This document shows positions 35,134 through 43,163 of a stretch of 64,000 nt of DNA, piece after piece; position 1 is the stretch's first letter, and each line of letters starts with the position of its first letter. The notes under the pieces are model-generated. The model saw nothing but the letters and a program-made list of their open reading frames with translations. It did no database searches and had not been told where the DNA came from. The stretch is taken from NCBI GenBank assembly GCA_947625555.1, contig CANQOT010000008.1, forward strand, positions 1-64,000. The letters are read 5' to 3'. The translations under genes were made by a program, and so were the position numbers. This DNA comes from an uncultured Clostridia bacterium (GTDB lineage: Bacteria > Bacillota > Clostridia > Christensenellales > Borkfalkiaceae).

Positions 35134-35373
35134 ATGTTGGAACTTATCAAGTATATCGTGGAGCAGTTCGCCGAGGACAAGGAACACATCGAATACAAGG
35201 TGGAGGAGACGGAAGATTGCATCAACGTCACCATCCTTCTCGTAGATTCGGATATGGGCAAGGTCATCGGCAAGCAGGGCAAGATCGCCAAGGCGCTCCG
35301 CACGCTCGTGCGCGCCGCGACTCCCCGCGATTCCAAGAAGTACAACGTCGAAATCAAAGAACGCGAAGAGTAA
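35134..35373 (+). CDS. khpA: KH-domain RNA-binding protein KhpA
   Basis: 79 aa from ATG 35134, preceded by AAAAAGGAGGAGACAAAC, which rules out the 43-codon longer ORF. MLELIKYIVEQFAEDKEHIEYKVEE then GKVIGKQGKIAKALRTLVRAA with the GxxG loop (GKQG) and a short C-terminus (KYNVEIKEREE). KhpA binds RNA with KhpB and affects cell elongation and translation in Firmicutes. Usually rimM, trmD and rplS follow; here they do not. Confidence 0.95.
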   Translation: MLELIKYIVEQFAEDKEHIEYKVEETEDCINVTILLVDSDMGKVIGKQGKIAKALRTLVRAATPRDSKKYNVEIKEREE

Positions 35374-35388
35374 GTTAAAAAAGCAAAG

Positions 35389-35417
35389 TCCCCCGCCGTA
35401 TGGCAGGGGATTTTTTT
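35389..35417 (+). terminator. Intrinsic terminator of khpA
   Basis: TCCCC-C-GCC-GTAT-GGC-A-GGGGA stem with one mismatch, followed by TTTTTTT, 15 bp after the khpA stop. Confidence 0.85.
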
Positions 35418-35719
35418 GCGCCGTGCATATGCCGCCATGCGCATGTTTTTGCCATATGTTCGCATATGAAAACGAGCGGGATTTTCGTCAAAATTCACAT
35501 GCAAACACATGCTTTTGAGGGCATATGTTTCGGACATGGGTGGGGGGATTGCGTCTCATCATGAAAAGTGAATAGAAAAGCTCCTCCTTGGGGAGGAGCT
35601 GTCGCGCGCAAGCGTGACTGAGGTGGGGTAATCATCATTTCCTTTGAAATAATGCGGGCAATGGGGACTCCCCACCCCCTTCGATTCCCCCTCCCCAAGG
35701 AGGGGGTTTGCGGACAGGC
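35418..35719. repeat. Intergenic stretch with CATATG-rich segment and cassette-type repeats
   Basis: 35424-35526 is rich in short palindromic words (CATATG five times; GCATG, ACATGC). From ~35572 come CTCCTCCTTGGGGAGGAG, CGCGCAAGCGTGACTGAGGTGGGG (reverse of the family seen at 2311 and 3128) and CCCCCTCCCCAAGGAGGGGG. No gene is visible. Confidence 0.65.
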
Positions 35720-35823
35720 TGTCTTTGAGAACAAAAAAGCTCCGTGGCCGACAGGGCGGAGAGATGTCGATATTTAACCCCTCACGAAATTTCTTTTTGC
35801 TTACCAAAAAGGAATTTGTGAAC
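35720..35823 (-). repeat. Composite repeat element, short copy F
   Basis: Read on the minus strand: GTTCACAAATTCCTTTTTGG, almost directly followed by AAAAAGAAATTTCGTGAGGG, so the inner CATTCCGA hairpin is absent. Then comes a terminator-like CTCCG...CGGAG region with TTTTTTG and GTTCTCAAAGACAG. It joins the tail of copy E head-to-tail. Confidence 0.75.
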
Positions 35824-36071
35824 CCGTTCCCAATTGCTTGCCATAGGCGGAATTGATTTCCGCCGTGGGCGACCCAATTTGCTACGCCACCGCACGCTTG
35901 ATGTCTTTGAGAACATATAAGCACAGCGGCCGATAGGGCGGAGAAATATTACTATTTAACCCCTCACGAAATTTTGTTTTGCGGTAAAAGGACTTCGTAT
36001 AAGGGGATTCTCTCGACCCCGTTGGGGTCTCGGAATGACAGGTTATCCCAAGCAAAACAAAATTTGTGAAC
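35824..36071 (-). repeat. Composite repeat element, copy E (after pgi)
   Basis: On the minus strand it starts immediately after the pgi TGA: GTTCACAAATTTTGTTTTGC, inner stem ACCCC-AAC-GGGGT as in copy A, right end GCAAAACAAAATTTCGTGAG, GTTCTCAAAGACA and the GTGCGGTGGC tail with the GCGGAAATCAATTCCGCC palindrome. Same orientation relative to its host gene as the other copies even though the gene is on the other strand. Confidence 0.85.
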
Positions 36072-37499
36072 TCAGATGATATAGTCCTCATCGGGCGAGG
36101 CGTTGTCGAGGTCGTGGCGTTGCAGCTCGTACCCGGGTTTGCCGAGAAGGGCAAACGTCGCCTTCTTGCCCGCCTCCACGCCGGGCTGGTTGAAGGTGTC
36201 GATGTTGAACATGGCCCCCGCGTACGCCGTTTGGAGCTCGAAGAAGAAGAGGAGCTGGCCGAGGGTAAATTCGTTCACCTCGGGGAGGTTGATGGTATAG
36301 TTGAGCCTGCCCGCCTTGGTGAGGGCATAAGCGGTCGCCTTGTTCTCCGCTTGAATGAGTTCCTCCATCGTATGTCCGCCGAGGAAAGCGACGTCGGGAA
36401 TGTTCTCGCAACCGTGGGGAATGGGCGTCTTTTCCTTATAGGAACCGACGGAGAGGAAGGTGACGACCTTATCGTAGGGTCCCTCGGTGTAGAGCTGGAC
36501 CTGCGAGTGCTGGTCGGTGACGCCGAGCGCCTTGACGGGGGTCTGGCCGACATGGCAGGGCTTGCCGTCGAGGGTGACGTTCTTGCCGAGCGATTCCGCC
36601 CAGAGCTGGGCGTACCAATCGGAGACGTACTTCAAATTATCCGAATAGGGCATGAGCACGCCGATATTCTTGCCGTCCTGCATGGCGATGTATTGCAATG
36701 TCGCCGCCATGAGGGCGGGATTTTTGTAGACGTCGGACGACTTGCACAGTTTATCCATGAAGGCCGCGCCCTTCAAGAGGGCCTTGATGTCGATCCCGCA
36801 GACGGCCGCGGGAAGGAGCCCCACGGGGGAGAGTTCGGAAAATCTTCCGCCCACACCGTCGGGAAGCACATAGGATTTCACGCCGCCGAGTTCCTTGGAG
36901 ATCTTCACGAGGTTCCCGCGCTTTGCGTCCGTCGTGAAGATGACATTCTCGCGGATATTGACGCCCGCCTTCTTCAAGAGATCGGAGATGATGAGGTACT
37001 GCGCCATCGTCTCGCTCGTCGCACCCGACTTGGAGATGACGTTGAAGCAAGTCCTCTCGACGTCGATGACGTCCAAAAGTTCCTTCATGCGGACGGGGTC
37101 GACGTTGTCCTCCACATAGAACTTGGGCCCCTTGCGCTTGGACTTCGGAAGGTCGTTGTAATGCAGGTGGCAGAGCGCGGCGTGCGCCATGGAGGGACCG
37201 AGGGCCGAACCGCCGATGCCGAGGACGACGAACGCATCGAAGTTTTTGCGGATGAATTTCGCCGTCAAAAGAATGTCGGCAACGATCTCGTTTTGGTTGT
37301 AGGGGAGTTCCGTCCAGCCCATGAAGAGCTCGTCTTTGCCGCGGTTGCCGTGCACGTAGGCATGCGCCGCCTTGGAGAGCTTTTTATGGGCGGCGATGGT
37401 CTTTTCGGAGATCCCCTTGCCGCCGAGGTATTTATCCGTCATATTGGTGTAATCGAGCGTCACGCGAAGTTCTTTGCGCTTTTCGTCCGTCAGTTTCAT
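36072..37499 (-). CDS. pgi: Glucose-6-phosphate isomerase
   Basis: 475 aa. Motifs of the short bacterial PGI family: AFVVLGIGGSALGPSMAH (phosphate loop), NVISKSGATSETMAQYLI, GVGGRFSELSPVGLLPAAVCGID, and PHGCENIPDVAFLGGHTMEELIQAE. It interconverts glucose-6-phosphate and fructose-6-phosphate. Start ATG 37499 with ribosome site CGGAGGGACAAA. It has its own promoter although the flippase gene lies just upstream on the same strand. Confidence 0.96.
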   Translation of the reverse strand: MKLTDEKRKELRVTLDYTNMTDKYLGGKGISEKTIAAHKKLSKAAHAYVHGNRGKDELFMGWTELPYNQNEIVADILLTAKFIRKNFDAFVVLGIGGSALGPSMAHAALCHLHYNDLPKSKRKGPKFYVEDNVDPVRMKELLDVIDVERTCFNVISKSGATSETMAQYLIISDLLKKAGVNIRENVIFTTDAKRGNLVKISKELGGVKSYVLPDGVGGRFSELSPVGLLPAAVCGIDIKALLKGAAFMDKLCKSSDVYKNPALMAATLQYIAMQDGKNIGVLMPYSDNLKYVSDWYAQLWAESLGKNVTLDGKPCHVGQTPVKALGVTDQHSQVQLYTEGPYDKVVTFLSVGSYKEKTPIPHGCENIPDVAFLGGHTMEELIQAENKATAYALTKAGRLNYTINLPEVNEFTLGQLLFFFELQTAYAGAMFNIDTFNQPGVEAGKKATFALLGKPGYELQRHDLDNASPDEDYII

Positions 37500-37529
37500 T
37501 TTGTCCCTCCGATTGAAAAATTCTTATTC

Positions 37530-37558
37530 ATTATAACACGCTTTCCGTGAAATGGCAA
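37530..37558 (-). promoter_or_regulatory. Sigma-A promoter of pgi
   Basis: Minus strand TTGCCA (37558-37553), 17-bp spacer, TATAAT (37535-37530), 30 bp before the pgi start. Confidence 0.8.
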
Positions 37559-37592
37559 ATAAAGGAAAGGACAAAAATTGATTTCTTCTCCA

Positions 37593-39140
37593 TCATGCGG
37601 GCGTTTTTTCGCCCTGCGCCTTTCGCCCCTTTGCGCGGGGCGTGCGCTTGCGCCTTCCGATAAATTTTTTGAAGAAGGCGGCGGGATAGAAGAGCTTGAA
37701 GAGACGGAGCGCGCCGAGTTCCGCAAGGCCGATCAAGAGGAGCGTCAGAACATGGGCGAGAATGTAGTTCATGCAGATCATGAGGAGGGTCCTCAACCCG
37801 TATCCGAGGAGGGAACAGACGGCCGTCACGATGCAGAGGCGCAAAAAGTAGGAGCCCGAGCGCAACCGCCCCGTCTTTTTCACGAGGAGGAAGAGGGAGC
37901 ATACCGCCGTGACGACGTATTCTGCCGCCATGCCCACGAGGAGCGCCCCGCTGCCGAGGTAGGCGGGGAGGAACCACACGCAGGCGAGCATGCACGCCGC
38001 GCCGAGGAGGAAAAAGAGGAGGGTCTGTTTTTCGCACCCCATCGAGTTGAGCATGCTCGTCGCAATGAGGGAGACGCTCATGGGAAGGAGGATGAGGGCG
38101 CTGCTCGCGATGAGTTTGCCGCTCTCGGCGTTCCCGAACAGGAAGATGCCGACCCCTTCGCCGCAGGCAACGAAGAGGGGGATGAGCGCCCCCGCGATGA
38201 GGAGGGCGGCGTTCAAGGCCTTTTTAACGAGTTCGGCGAGCTTTTCGTGTTCCTTTTTATAATAGCATTCCGCCATTTCGGGCACGAGCACGAGGGCGAT
38301 GGAGCTGATAAAGGAATTGGGGATCATGAGCACGGGCATCACCATGCCGCCGATGATGCCGTAGGCGCTCATCGCACGGGAGGGCGACATGCCGGCCGCC
38401 ATCATGCGCATGGGGAAGAGGACGGAGATGAGGGAGCCCACGAGGGAGGAGAAGGTGCGCATCGCCGTGACGGGCGCGGAGGAGCGCAGAAGGGGCATGA
38501 GCTCGCCGCGCGGCGAGAGGAACTTCCCGCCCTTCGCAACAAAATAGACCATGGCGATGGTAAAGGAGCACAGGTACGAGATGAGCACGGCCGCACCCGC
38601 CTTGTTGACGTCGGCGATCCCGCCCGCCGAAAAGACGAGCATGGAGACGCCCGCGATGATCATGACGATCTCCTCGATGAGCTCGATGAGGGAATAGGCG
38701 AAGAAGCGCTTGTTCCCCCAAAAGCTCCCGCGGATGATGGCGTACACCGAGGTGAACGAGAGGCCGATGAGCACGATATAAAAGACGTCGGCGCAGCGGG
38801 GATCGGAGAAGATCTGCGAGAAGGGCTCGCGCAGGAGGAAGAGGATGAGGGTGAGCGCTCCGCTCGTGGCGGCGGCGAGCAGGATGGCCGCCGTCGTCGC
38901 CTTGTGTTCGCCCGCCCTGTATCCGTGGGCGCGGTGCTTGGAGATGGTGCGGGAGAGCGTGATGGGAAGCCCCGAAGAGGAGATCGTGAGAAAGACGGCG
39001 AAGACCGTGAGGGCGACCTGATAGATGCCGAGGCCCTCGGAGCCGAGCGTGCGCGAGAGGATGATGCGGTAGACAAAGCCCAGCGCGTGTTCGAAGATGG
39101 TGAACGCCGTGACGAGCGCAGTCGTCTTATACAAGTTCAT
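37593..39140 (-). CDS. SpoVB/MurJ-type polysaccharide (lipid-linked precursor) flippase
   Basis: 515 aa from ATG 39140 (MNLYKTTALVTAFTIFEHALGFVYRIILSRTLGSEGLGIYQVALTVF); the track's TTG start at 39188 adds 16 unlikely residues. About 14 hydrophobic helices in the MOP-superfamily order. The N-terminal GFVYRIILSRTLGSEGLGIYQ and PNSFISSIALVLVPEMAE segments fit the SpoVB/stage-V sporulation branch, whose members move lipid-linked cell-wall or cortex precursors. The C-terminus is basic (KKFIGRRKRTPRAKGRKAQ). No strong ribosome site is visible before either start. Substrate and any sporulation role are inferred. Confidence 0.85.
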   Translation of the reverse strand: MNLYKTTALVTAFTIFEHALGFVYRIILSRTLGSEGLGIYQVALTVFAVFLTISSSGLPITLSRTISKHRAHGYRAGEHKATTAAILLAAATSGALTLILFLLREPFSQIFSDPRCADVFYIVLIGLSFTSVYAIIRGSFWGNKRFFAYSLIELIEEIVMIIAGVSMLVFSAGGIADVNKAGAAVLISYLCSFTIAMVYFVAKGGKFLSPRGELMPLLRSSAPVTAMRTFSSLVGSLISVLFPMRMMAAGMSPSRAMSAYGIIGGMVMPVLMIPNSFISSIALVLVPEMAECYYKKEHEKLAELVKKALNAALLIAGALIPLFVACGEGVGIFLFGNAESGKLIASSALILLPMSVSLIATSMLNSMGCEKQTLLFFLLGAACMLACVWFLPAYLGSGALLVGMAAEYVVTAVCSLFLLVKKTGRLRSGSYFLRLCIVTAVCSLLGYGLRTLLMICMNYILAHVLTLLLIGLAELGALRLFKLFYPAAFFKKFIGRRKRTPRAKGRKAQGEKTPA

Positions 39141-39179
39141 GCGATATCGTATGAGAAAAAGCAACTTTTTATGAGGGCG

Positions 39180-39188
39180 CGCATACAA
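39180..39188 (+). promoter_or_regulatory. Possible mother-cell sigma -10 element (GCATACAAT) upstream of the LysM gene
   Basis: CATACAAT matches the -10 of SigE/SigK-type promoters and is 7 bp before the GTG start, so the transcript would be almost leaderless. The same word followed by G occurs upstream of the gene at 39666. There is no clear matching -35, so confidence is low. Confidence 0.3.
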
Positions 39189-39195
39189 TGAAGGC

Positions 39196-39480
39196 GTGAA
39201 ACTTTCGCTCTGTCGGCCTAAATACTACCGCGTGAAGAAGGGGCAGACGCTCTCTGCCGTCGCAAAGGCCTTTGGTCTGCCGCCCCGCATCCTTGCCGTG
39301 GAAAACGCCCTTAAAGAGGAGCTCTTCGAAGGGCAGATCCTCACGATCCCCCCGTGCGAGGGGAATCTCTACACCGTGCAGGGGGGCGAGAGCAAGACCC
39401 TCCTCTGCGGCTCGGCGGAAAATTTCGAGAAAAAGAACAAGACGGCCTGCCTCTATATCGGGCAGACCGTAGTGCTGTAA
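39196..39480 (+). CDS. Small LysM-domain protein
   Basis: 94 aa, GTG start. Residues ~9-52 are a LysM fold (YYRVKKGQTLSAVAKAFGLPPRILAVENALKEELFEGQILTIP); residues ~57-94 look like a shortened second one (LYTVQGGESKTLLCGSAENFEKKNKTACLYIGQTVVL). There is no signal peptide, which is usual for LysM proteins that go to the spore surface (SafA/YhbB type) rather than being exported. Divergent from the SpoVB-like gene. A peptidoglycan or cortex-binding role is inferred. Confidence 0.8.
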   Translation: MKLSLCRPKYYRVKKGQTLSAVAKAFGLPPRILAVENALKEELFEGQILTIPPCEGNLYTVQGGESKTLLCGSAENFEKKNKTACLYIGQTVVL

Positions 39481-39488
39481 GTGCATTT

Positions 39489-39586
39489 TATCGTGAAAAA
39501 TCTATTATTTTTACGATAAAAGTTTAATTTTCGACTTATTTCGATAAATATCGAAATAAAATTTTGCGCCTCATATGGGCGCAAAA
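39489..39586. repeat. Stacked AT-rich palindromes after the LysM gene
   Basis: Three inverted repeats in a row: TTTTATCGT...ACGATAAAA with an inner AAAAAT/ATTTTT (39489-39524), the 20-bp palindrome ATTTCGATAAATATCGAAAT (39539-39558), and TTTTGCGCC/GGCGCAAAA (39562-39586). The first could terminate the LysM transcript. The 20-mer recurs with one change inside the gene at 62182. Confidence 0.6.
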
Positions 39587-39665
39587 AACGCGCCTGTGAA
39601 CACTTTTCCCGCCCGCCTTCATACAATGCAGTAAACCGACAAGGTTTTTTATACGGAGGTAACCA

Positions 39666-40319
39666 ATGTCATTTTTTTCCAATTTTTCATCGGACCACTG
39701 CCCCGGAACCATCTCGGGCAATCCGTTGAACGGTCTTTGCGAAAAGGTGTGTATCCAGGCGGAGAAGATCTTCGACGCGGGCATCATCCAGACGCGCCTC
39801 GAAAATTATACCGCCGTGCCTGTAAATCCCGTTCCCGCCAATCCTACATATCCGCTCACCTTCGTGAGCGCCCGCTCGACCTCATCGGTGGGGACGGTCA
39901 CAAACGTCAACGTCGACCGTCAGGGGGACGGGTGCCTCTCCCGCGTGCAGGCGACGGTCACCATTCCCATCGAGATCGCCTACGTCGACGCGAACGGCGT
40001 GGAGGGGATCGCGACGAGCTCCATCGTCCTCAATGAAGATGTCCTCATGTACGTACCGCCCGCATCCGTCATGCCCTTCACGGTGACGAGCGTCGCATCG
40101 TGCGTCTCGCCCGAGGGGACCTTCGACCCCACGACGGGCGCTTTCACCATCTCGGCGTGCGTCACCTGCATTTTGAAGGTGGCGATGCAGGTCGAACTCC
40201 TCGTCCCGAGCTACGGCTATTCGGCCATTCCCCCCGCACAGGAATACACGCAGGAAGTCTGCACGGGCTTCTTCGAGCTCCCGCTCTATCCGCAGGGCAG
40301 GGCTTGCAGCAAAAAGTAA
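39666..40319 (+). CDS. Uncharacterised Cys-containing protein, possibly spore-associated
   Basis: 217 aa, start after ACGGAGGTAACCA. Not a family I can name with certainty. It has no signal peptide, ten scattered Cys (DHCPGTI, NGLCEKVCIQAEKIFDAGI, GDGCLSRV, SCVSPEG, SACVTCILKVAMQVELLVPSYG, EVCTGF, RACSKK), and a beta-rich centre with VTVTIPIEIAYVD-like strands. The CEKVCIQ...KIFDAC-like opening and VTIPIEI strand recall SPOCS/DUF3794-type spore-coat proteins of clostridia. A CATACAATG box sits ~47 bp upstream and a strong terminator follows, so it is monocistronic. Confidence 0.7.
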   Translation: MSFFSNFSSDHCPGTISGNPLNGLCEKVCIQAEKIFDAGIIQTRLENYTAVPVNPVPANPTYPLTFVSARSTSSVGTVTNVNVDRQGDGCLSRVQATVTIPIEIAYVDANGVEGIATSSIVLNEDVLMYVPPASVMPFTVTSVASCVSPEGTFDPTTGAFTISACVTCILKVAMQVELLVPSYGYSAIPPAQEYTQEVCTGFFELPLYPQGRACSKK

Positions 40320-40344
40320 CGCGGAACCTCTCTACGGAATCGGA

Positions 40345-40368
40345 AAAACGACCCCTCGGGGTCGTTTT
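40345..40368 (+). terminator. Intrinsic terminator after the Cys-containing protein gene
   Basis: Perfect 11-bp stem AAAACGACCCC/GGGGTCGTTTT with a 2-nt loop, 25 bp after the stop; the symmetric A/T arms allow action in both directions. Confidence 0.9.
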
Positions 40369-40380
40369 ACTTTGCAATGC

Positions 40381-40409
40381 TTGACAGATTTTCCTAACTC
40401 GCATACAAT
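40381..40409 (+). promoter_or_regulatory. Sigma-A promoter of cysK
   Basis: TTGACA (40381-40386), 17-bp spacer, TACAAT (40404-40409). The start near 40416 excludes the ORF-track GTG at 40414 as an initiation codon and supports ATG 40435. Confidence 0.85.
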
Positions 40410-40434
40410 ATAGGTGAAATTTTCGGAGGCAATT

Positions 40435-41358
40435 ATGTTGTATCATTCCATCACCGAGACGGTCGGGCACACGCCCCTCGTCGAACTTGCAAACTACGAA
40501 AGGGCGCACGGCCTGAAAAGTAAACTTTACGCAAAACTCGAATGTTTCAATCCCGCAGGCAGCGTGAAAGATCGGATCGCACTCGCCATGATCGAGGACG
40601 CCGAAGAGAAGGGCCTCTTGCAAAAAGGGGCGACCCTCATCGAACCGACGTCGGGCAATACGGGTATCGGAATTGCGGCGATCGGCGTCGCAAAGGGGTA
40701 CCATGTCGTGATCGTCATGCCCGAAACGATGTCTGTCGAGCGCAGGAAGTTGATTTCGGCATACGGCGCTGAGCTCATTCTCACCGAGGGCGCAAAGGGC
40801 ATGAAGGGCGCCATCGCACGGGCGGAGGAACTCAAAAACGCCACCCCGGGCAGCGTCATTTTGGGACAGTTCACGAACCCCGCCAACCCCGCCGTCCACT
40901 ATCGGACGACGGGCCCCGAAATTTGGGAAGATACCAAGGGGGGTGTGGATATTTTTGTCGCAGGCGTCGGAACGGGCGGCACCGTTACGGGCGTGGGAAA
41001 GTATCTCAAAGAAAAGAACCCCGCCGTGAAGATCGTCGCGGTCGAGCCCGCCTCTTCGCCCGTTCTTTCCAAGGGCGTCGCGGGCGCACATAAGATACAG
41101 GGCATCGGCGCGGGCTTTGTGCCGGACACCTTGGATACGAGCGTGTACGACGAGGTGATCGCCGTCGGGAACGAGGACGCTTTTGCGGCGGGCAGGGAGA
41201 TCTCGAAAGAAGGTTTTCTCGGGGGGATTTCCTCGGGCGCGGCGCTCTACGCCGCCACCATGCTCGCGATGCGGCCTGAAAATCAAGATAAGACCATCGT
41301 CGTCCTCTTCCCCGACGGCGGCGAAAAATACCTTTCGACAGCCTTGTTTGAAGGATAG
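40435..41358 (+). CDS. cysK: Cysteine synthase A (O-acetylserine sulfhydrylase)
   Basis: 307 aa from ATG 40435, ribosome site CGGAGGCAATT. Fold-type II PLP enzyme with Lys45 in NPAGSVKDRIA, the substrate loop EPTSGNTGIGIA, the PLP phosphate loop GVGTGGTVTGVGKYLKE and GGISSGAALYAA near the C-terminus. It makes cysteine from O-acetylserine and sulfide. No cysE is adjacent. Convergent with rqcH, 37 bp apart, without an obvious terminator. Confidence 0.96.
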   Translation: MLYHSITETVGHTPLVELANYERAHGLKSKLYAKLECFNPAGSVKDRIALAMIEDAEEKGLLQKGATLIEPTSGNTGIGIAAIGVAKGYHVVIVMPETMSVERRKLISAYGAELILTEGAKGMKGAIARAEELKNATPGSVILGQFTNPANPAVHYRTTGPEIWEDTKGGVDIFVAGVGTGGTVTGVGKYLKEKNPAVKIVAVEPASSPVLSKGVAGAHKIQGIGAGFVPDTLDTSVYDEVIAVGNEDAFAAGREISKEGFLGGISSGAALYAATMLAMRPENQDKTIVVLFPDGGEKYLSTALFEG

Positions 41359-41395
41359 GGTCTGCGCTTTCCCACGAGAGAGGAAGATTTTTGCA

Positions 41396-43036
41396 TCAAA
41401 CCTTCGAAGGGTCGCCGAGGAGGGTGGAAAAATTCGTGTAGACGACGAACCCCGCCTTCGCCTTGGGCGGCTTTTTCACAAATTTGACGAGGCAGTAGTC
41501 GACGGGGATCTTATCGCCGTTTGCATCGGAGTACTTCGCACAGACATTGGCGGCAAAGGCAAGTACCATGTCCGAGGGAGAATGCCCGTTTGTGCGAATG
41601 ATGACGTGGCAGGAATGGTACCTTTGGGCGTGCAGCCAGATATCTTCGGGCGCGGCACGGCGCAACAGGGCGTCGTTTTGCAGGTTGTTTCGCCCCGCAT
41701 ACACTTGGAACCCGCCGCATTCGAAGGTGCGGAAGGGGATCTCGGGCTTGGCCCTTTTGCGCTTTTCCTCGCGGACCTTCAACAGGCCGGCCGTTTCGAG
41801 TTCTTCGGCGCAGGAGAGAAGGTCCACCCCGCTCTCCGCCGAGAGGATGGCGGCCTTCAAACTTTCGAGATATTCGAGTTCGGCCTCCGTTTCCGCCTCC
41901 TGCGGGGCGAGCATTTCGAGGGTACGCTTTTGCTTTCGGTAGCGCTTGAAGTAGCTTTGCGCGTTTTGGGAAGGGGTAAGCTGTGCGTCGAGTTTGATCT
42001 TGACCGTCCCGCCCTTTTCGTCATAGAAGTCGGGAAGTTCGCACCCCTCCATGCCGCGGGTGAGGGCATAGAGGTTGGCGGTGAGCAGTTCCCCCTTGAT
42101 GCGCAGGCTCTCGCAGTCGGCGCACTCCTTTTTCTTTTCGAGGATCTGGGCGAGGCGTTTTTCATGTTTTTTGACCGCCGTCTGCACGGCGGTAAGGAGC
42201 CGCCGCCTCTCTGCATCGTCCCGTTTGAAGGCGCGCCGCCGCGCATAAAAGTAGGTCTGCGCCTCCGAGAGGGTGGGGAAGGAGATCCCACCCTCGACGC
42301 TCCGCGCATAAAAATCGACGGGCTTTCCGTCCCGTTCGACGACGCACGGGCATACCATGTCCGAGAAGATATACCTCTGAACGTGTTCGCAGAGGCCTCC
42401 GCCCGCATAGCTTCCGGCGATCGCCTCGGCCGTCGAGAGGGCAAGGCCCGAGATCCGCGTGAAGAGGAACTTGCCGAGATCGCCGCTCGCCCCTTGGAGC
42501 ACGGCGCGCAGGGCTGCCCCATCGGAAGGGTCGGCTTTATCCTGCGGGGCGGGGAGGACGTATTTCGCCCCCGAAAATATGGTGCGCCGCGCGCCGCCGT
42601 CGAGCGCCGTCGTTTTGAGCGCACCGAGGATGATCCCGTTTTCCACCAGAATGAGGTTGGAATATTTGCCCATCACTTCGAGATAGAGGTCGCGTTCGGC
42701 CTCCGTAAAATCCGAGAAGGAGCGGAGTTTGAAGCGCAGGATGCGTTCGAATCCCACGAGTTCCACGCCGCAGATCTCCGCGCTCTGCAACCGTTTGCGC
42801 AGCAGCATGCAGAAATTGGGCGCGACGAGCGGGGGTTCCTCCCCGTCCTCCCCGAAGTAGGCCCCGCAGTCCTGCGCATTGGTGTTCAGAATGAGTTTAA
42901 CGGTGCGCTTTCCCGTGTATATAATGAAAAAGACCTCGTCCTTCGAGGGTTGGACGATCTTATTGATGCGCCCTCCCGTGAGCGTGCCACACAGTTCCTT
43001 TGCGTTAAGGCGCAGGGTAAAAGCATCTTGCGGCAT
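41396..43036 (-). CDS. rqcH: Ribosome quality control protein RqcH (NFACT family)
   Basis: 546 aa from ATG 43036 with ribosome site AAGGAGGCCGCT; the 617-aa ORF is too long by 71 codons. NFACT-N start (DAFTLRLNAKELCGTLTGGRINKIVQPSKDEV), central coiled coil (about 320-420), and NFACT-R near the C-terminus (DIWLHAQRYHSCHVIIRTNG...VDYCLVKFVKKPPKAKAGFVVYTN). RqcH binds obstructed 50S subunits and recruits tRNA-Ala to add alanine tails, marking nascent chains for ClpXP. It is divergent from tig-clpP-clpX, which places tagging and degradation side by side. Homologues were formerly annotated FbpA (fibronectin-binding). Confidence 0.93.
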   Translation of the reverse strand: MPQDAFTLRLNAKELCGTLTGGRINKIVQPSKDEVFFIIYTGKRTVKLILNTNAQDCGAYFGEDGEEPPLVAPNFCMLLRKRLQSAEICGVELVGFERILRFKLRSFSDFTEAERDLYLEVMGKYSNLILVENGIILGALKTTALDGGARRTIFSGAKYVLPAPQDKADPSDGAALRAVLQGASGDLGKFLFTRISGLALSTAEAIAGSYAGGGLCEHVQRYIFSDMVCPCVVERDGKPVDFYARSVEGGISFPTLSEAQTYFYARRRAFKRDDAERRRLLTAVQTAVKKHEKRLAQILEKKKECADCESLRIKGELLTANLYALTRGMEGCELPDFYDEKGGTVKIKLDAQLTPSQNAQSYFKRYRKQKRTLEMLAPQEAETEAELEYLESLKAAILSAESGVDLLSCAEELETAGLLKVREEKRKRAKPEIPFRTFECGGFQVYAGRNNLQNDALLRRAAPEDIWLHAQRYHSCHVIIRTNGHSPSDMVLAFAANVCAKYSDANGDKIPVDYCLVKFVKKPPKAKAGFVVYTNFSTLLGDPSKV

Positions 43037-43063
43037 AGCGGCCTCCTTGTTTCCGATACCATG

Positions 43064-43092
43064 ATTATAACGGAAAAAAGCAAAATTGTAAA
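43064..43092 (-). promoter_or_regulatory. Sigma-A promoter of rqcH
   Basis: Minus strand TTTACA (43092-43087), 17-bp spacer, TATAAT (43069-43064), 27 bp before the start codon. A CATGGTA word directly follows the -10 box. Confidence 0.75.
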
Positions 43093-43163
43093 TAAAAACG
43101 CTTTTCTTTTCGGGCGCGATATGGTAAAATATACCGTGCAAAAAAGCATTGCAGGAGTAAAAT

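Noticed and set aside
28739-36071. Composite repeats as a CRISPR array or insertion sequence
   Set aside because: No regular repeat-spacer alternation, no cas genes and no transposase; copies sit singly behind genes.
36066-39191. Plus-strand ORFs of 494 and 537 aa opposite pgi and the flippase
   Set aside because: Shadows of genes with clear motifs on the minus strand.
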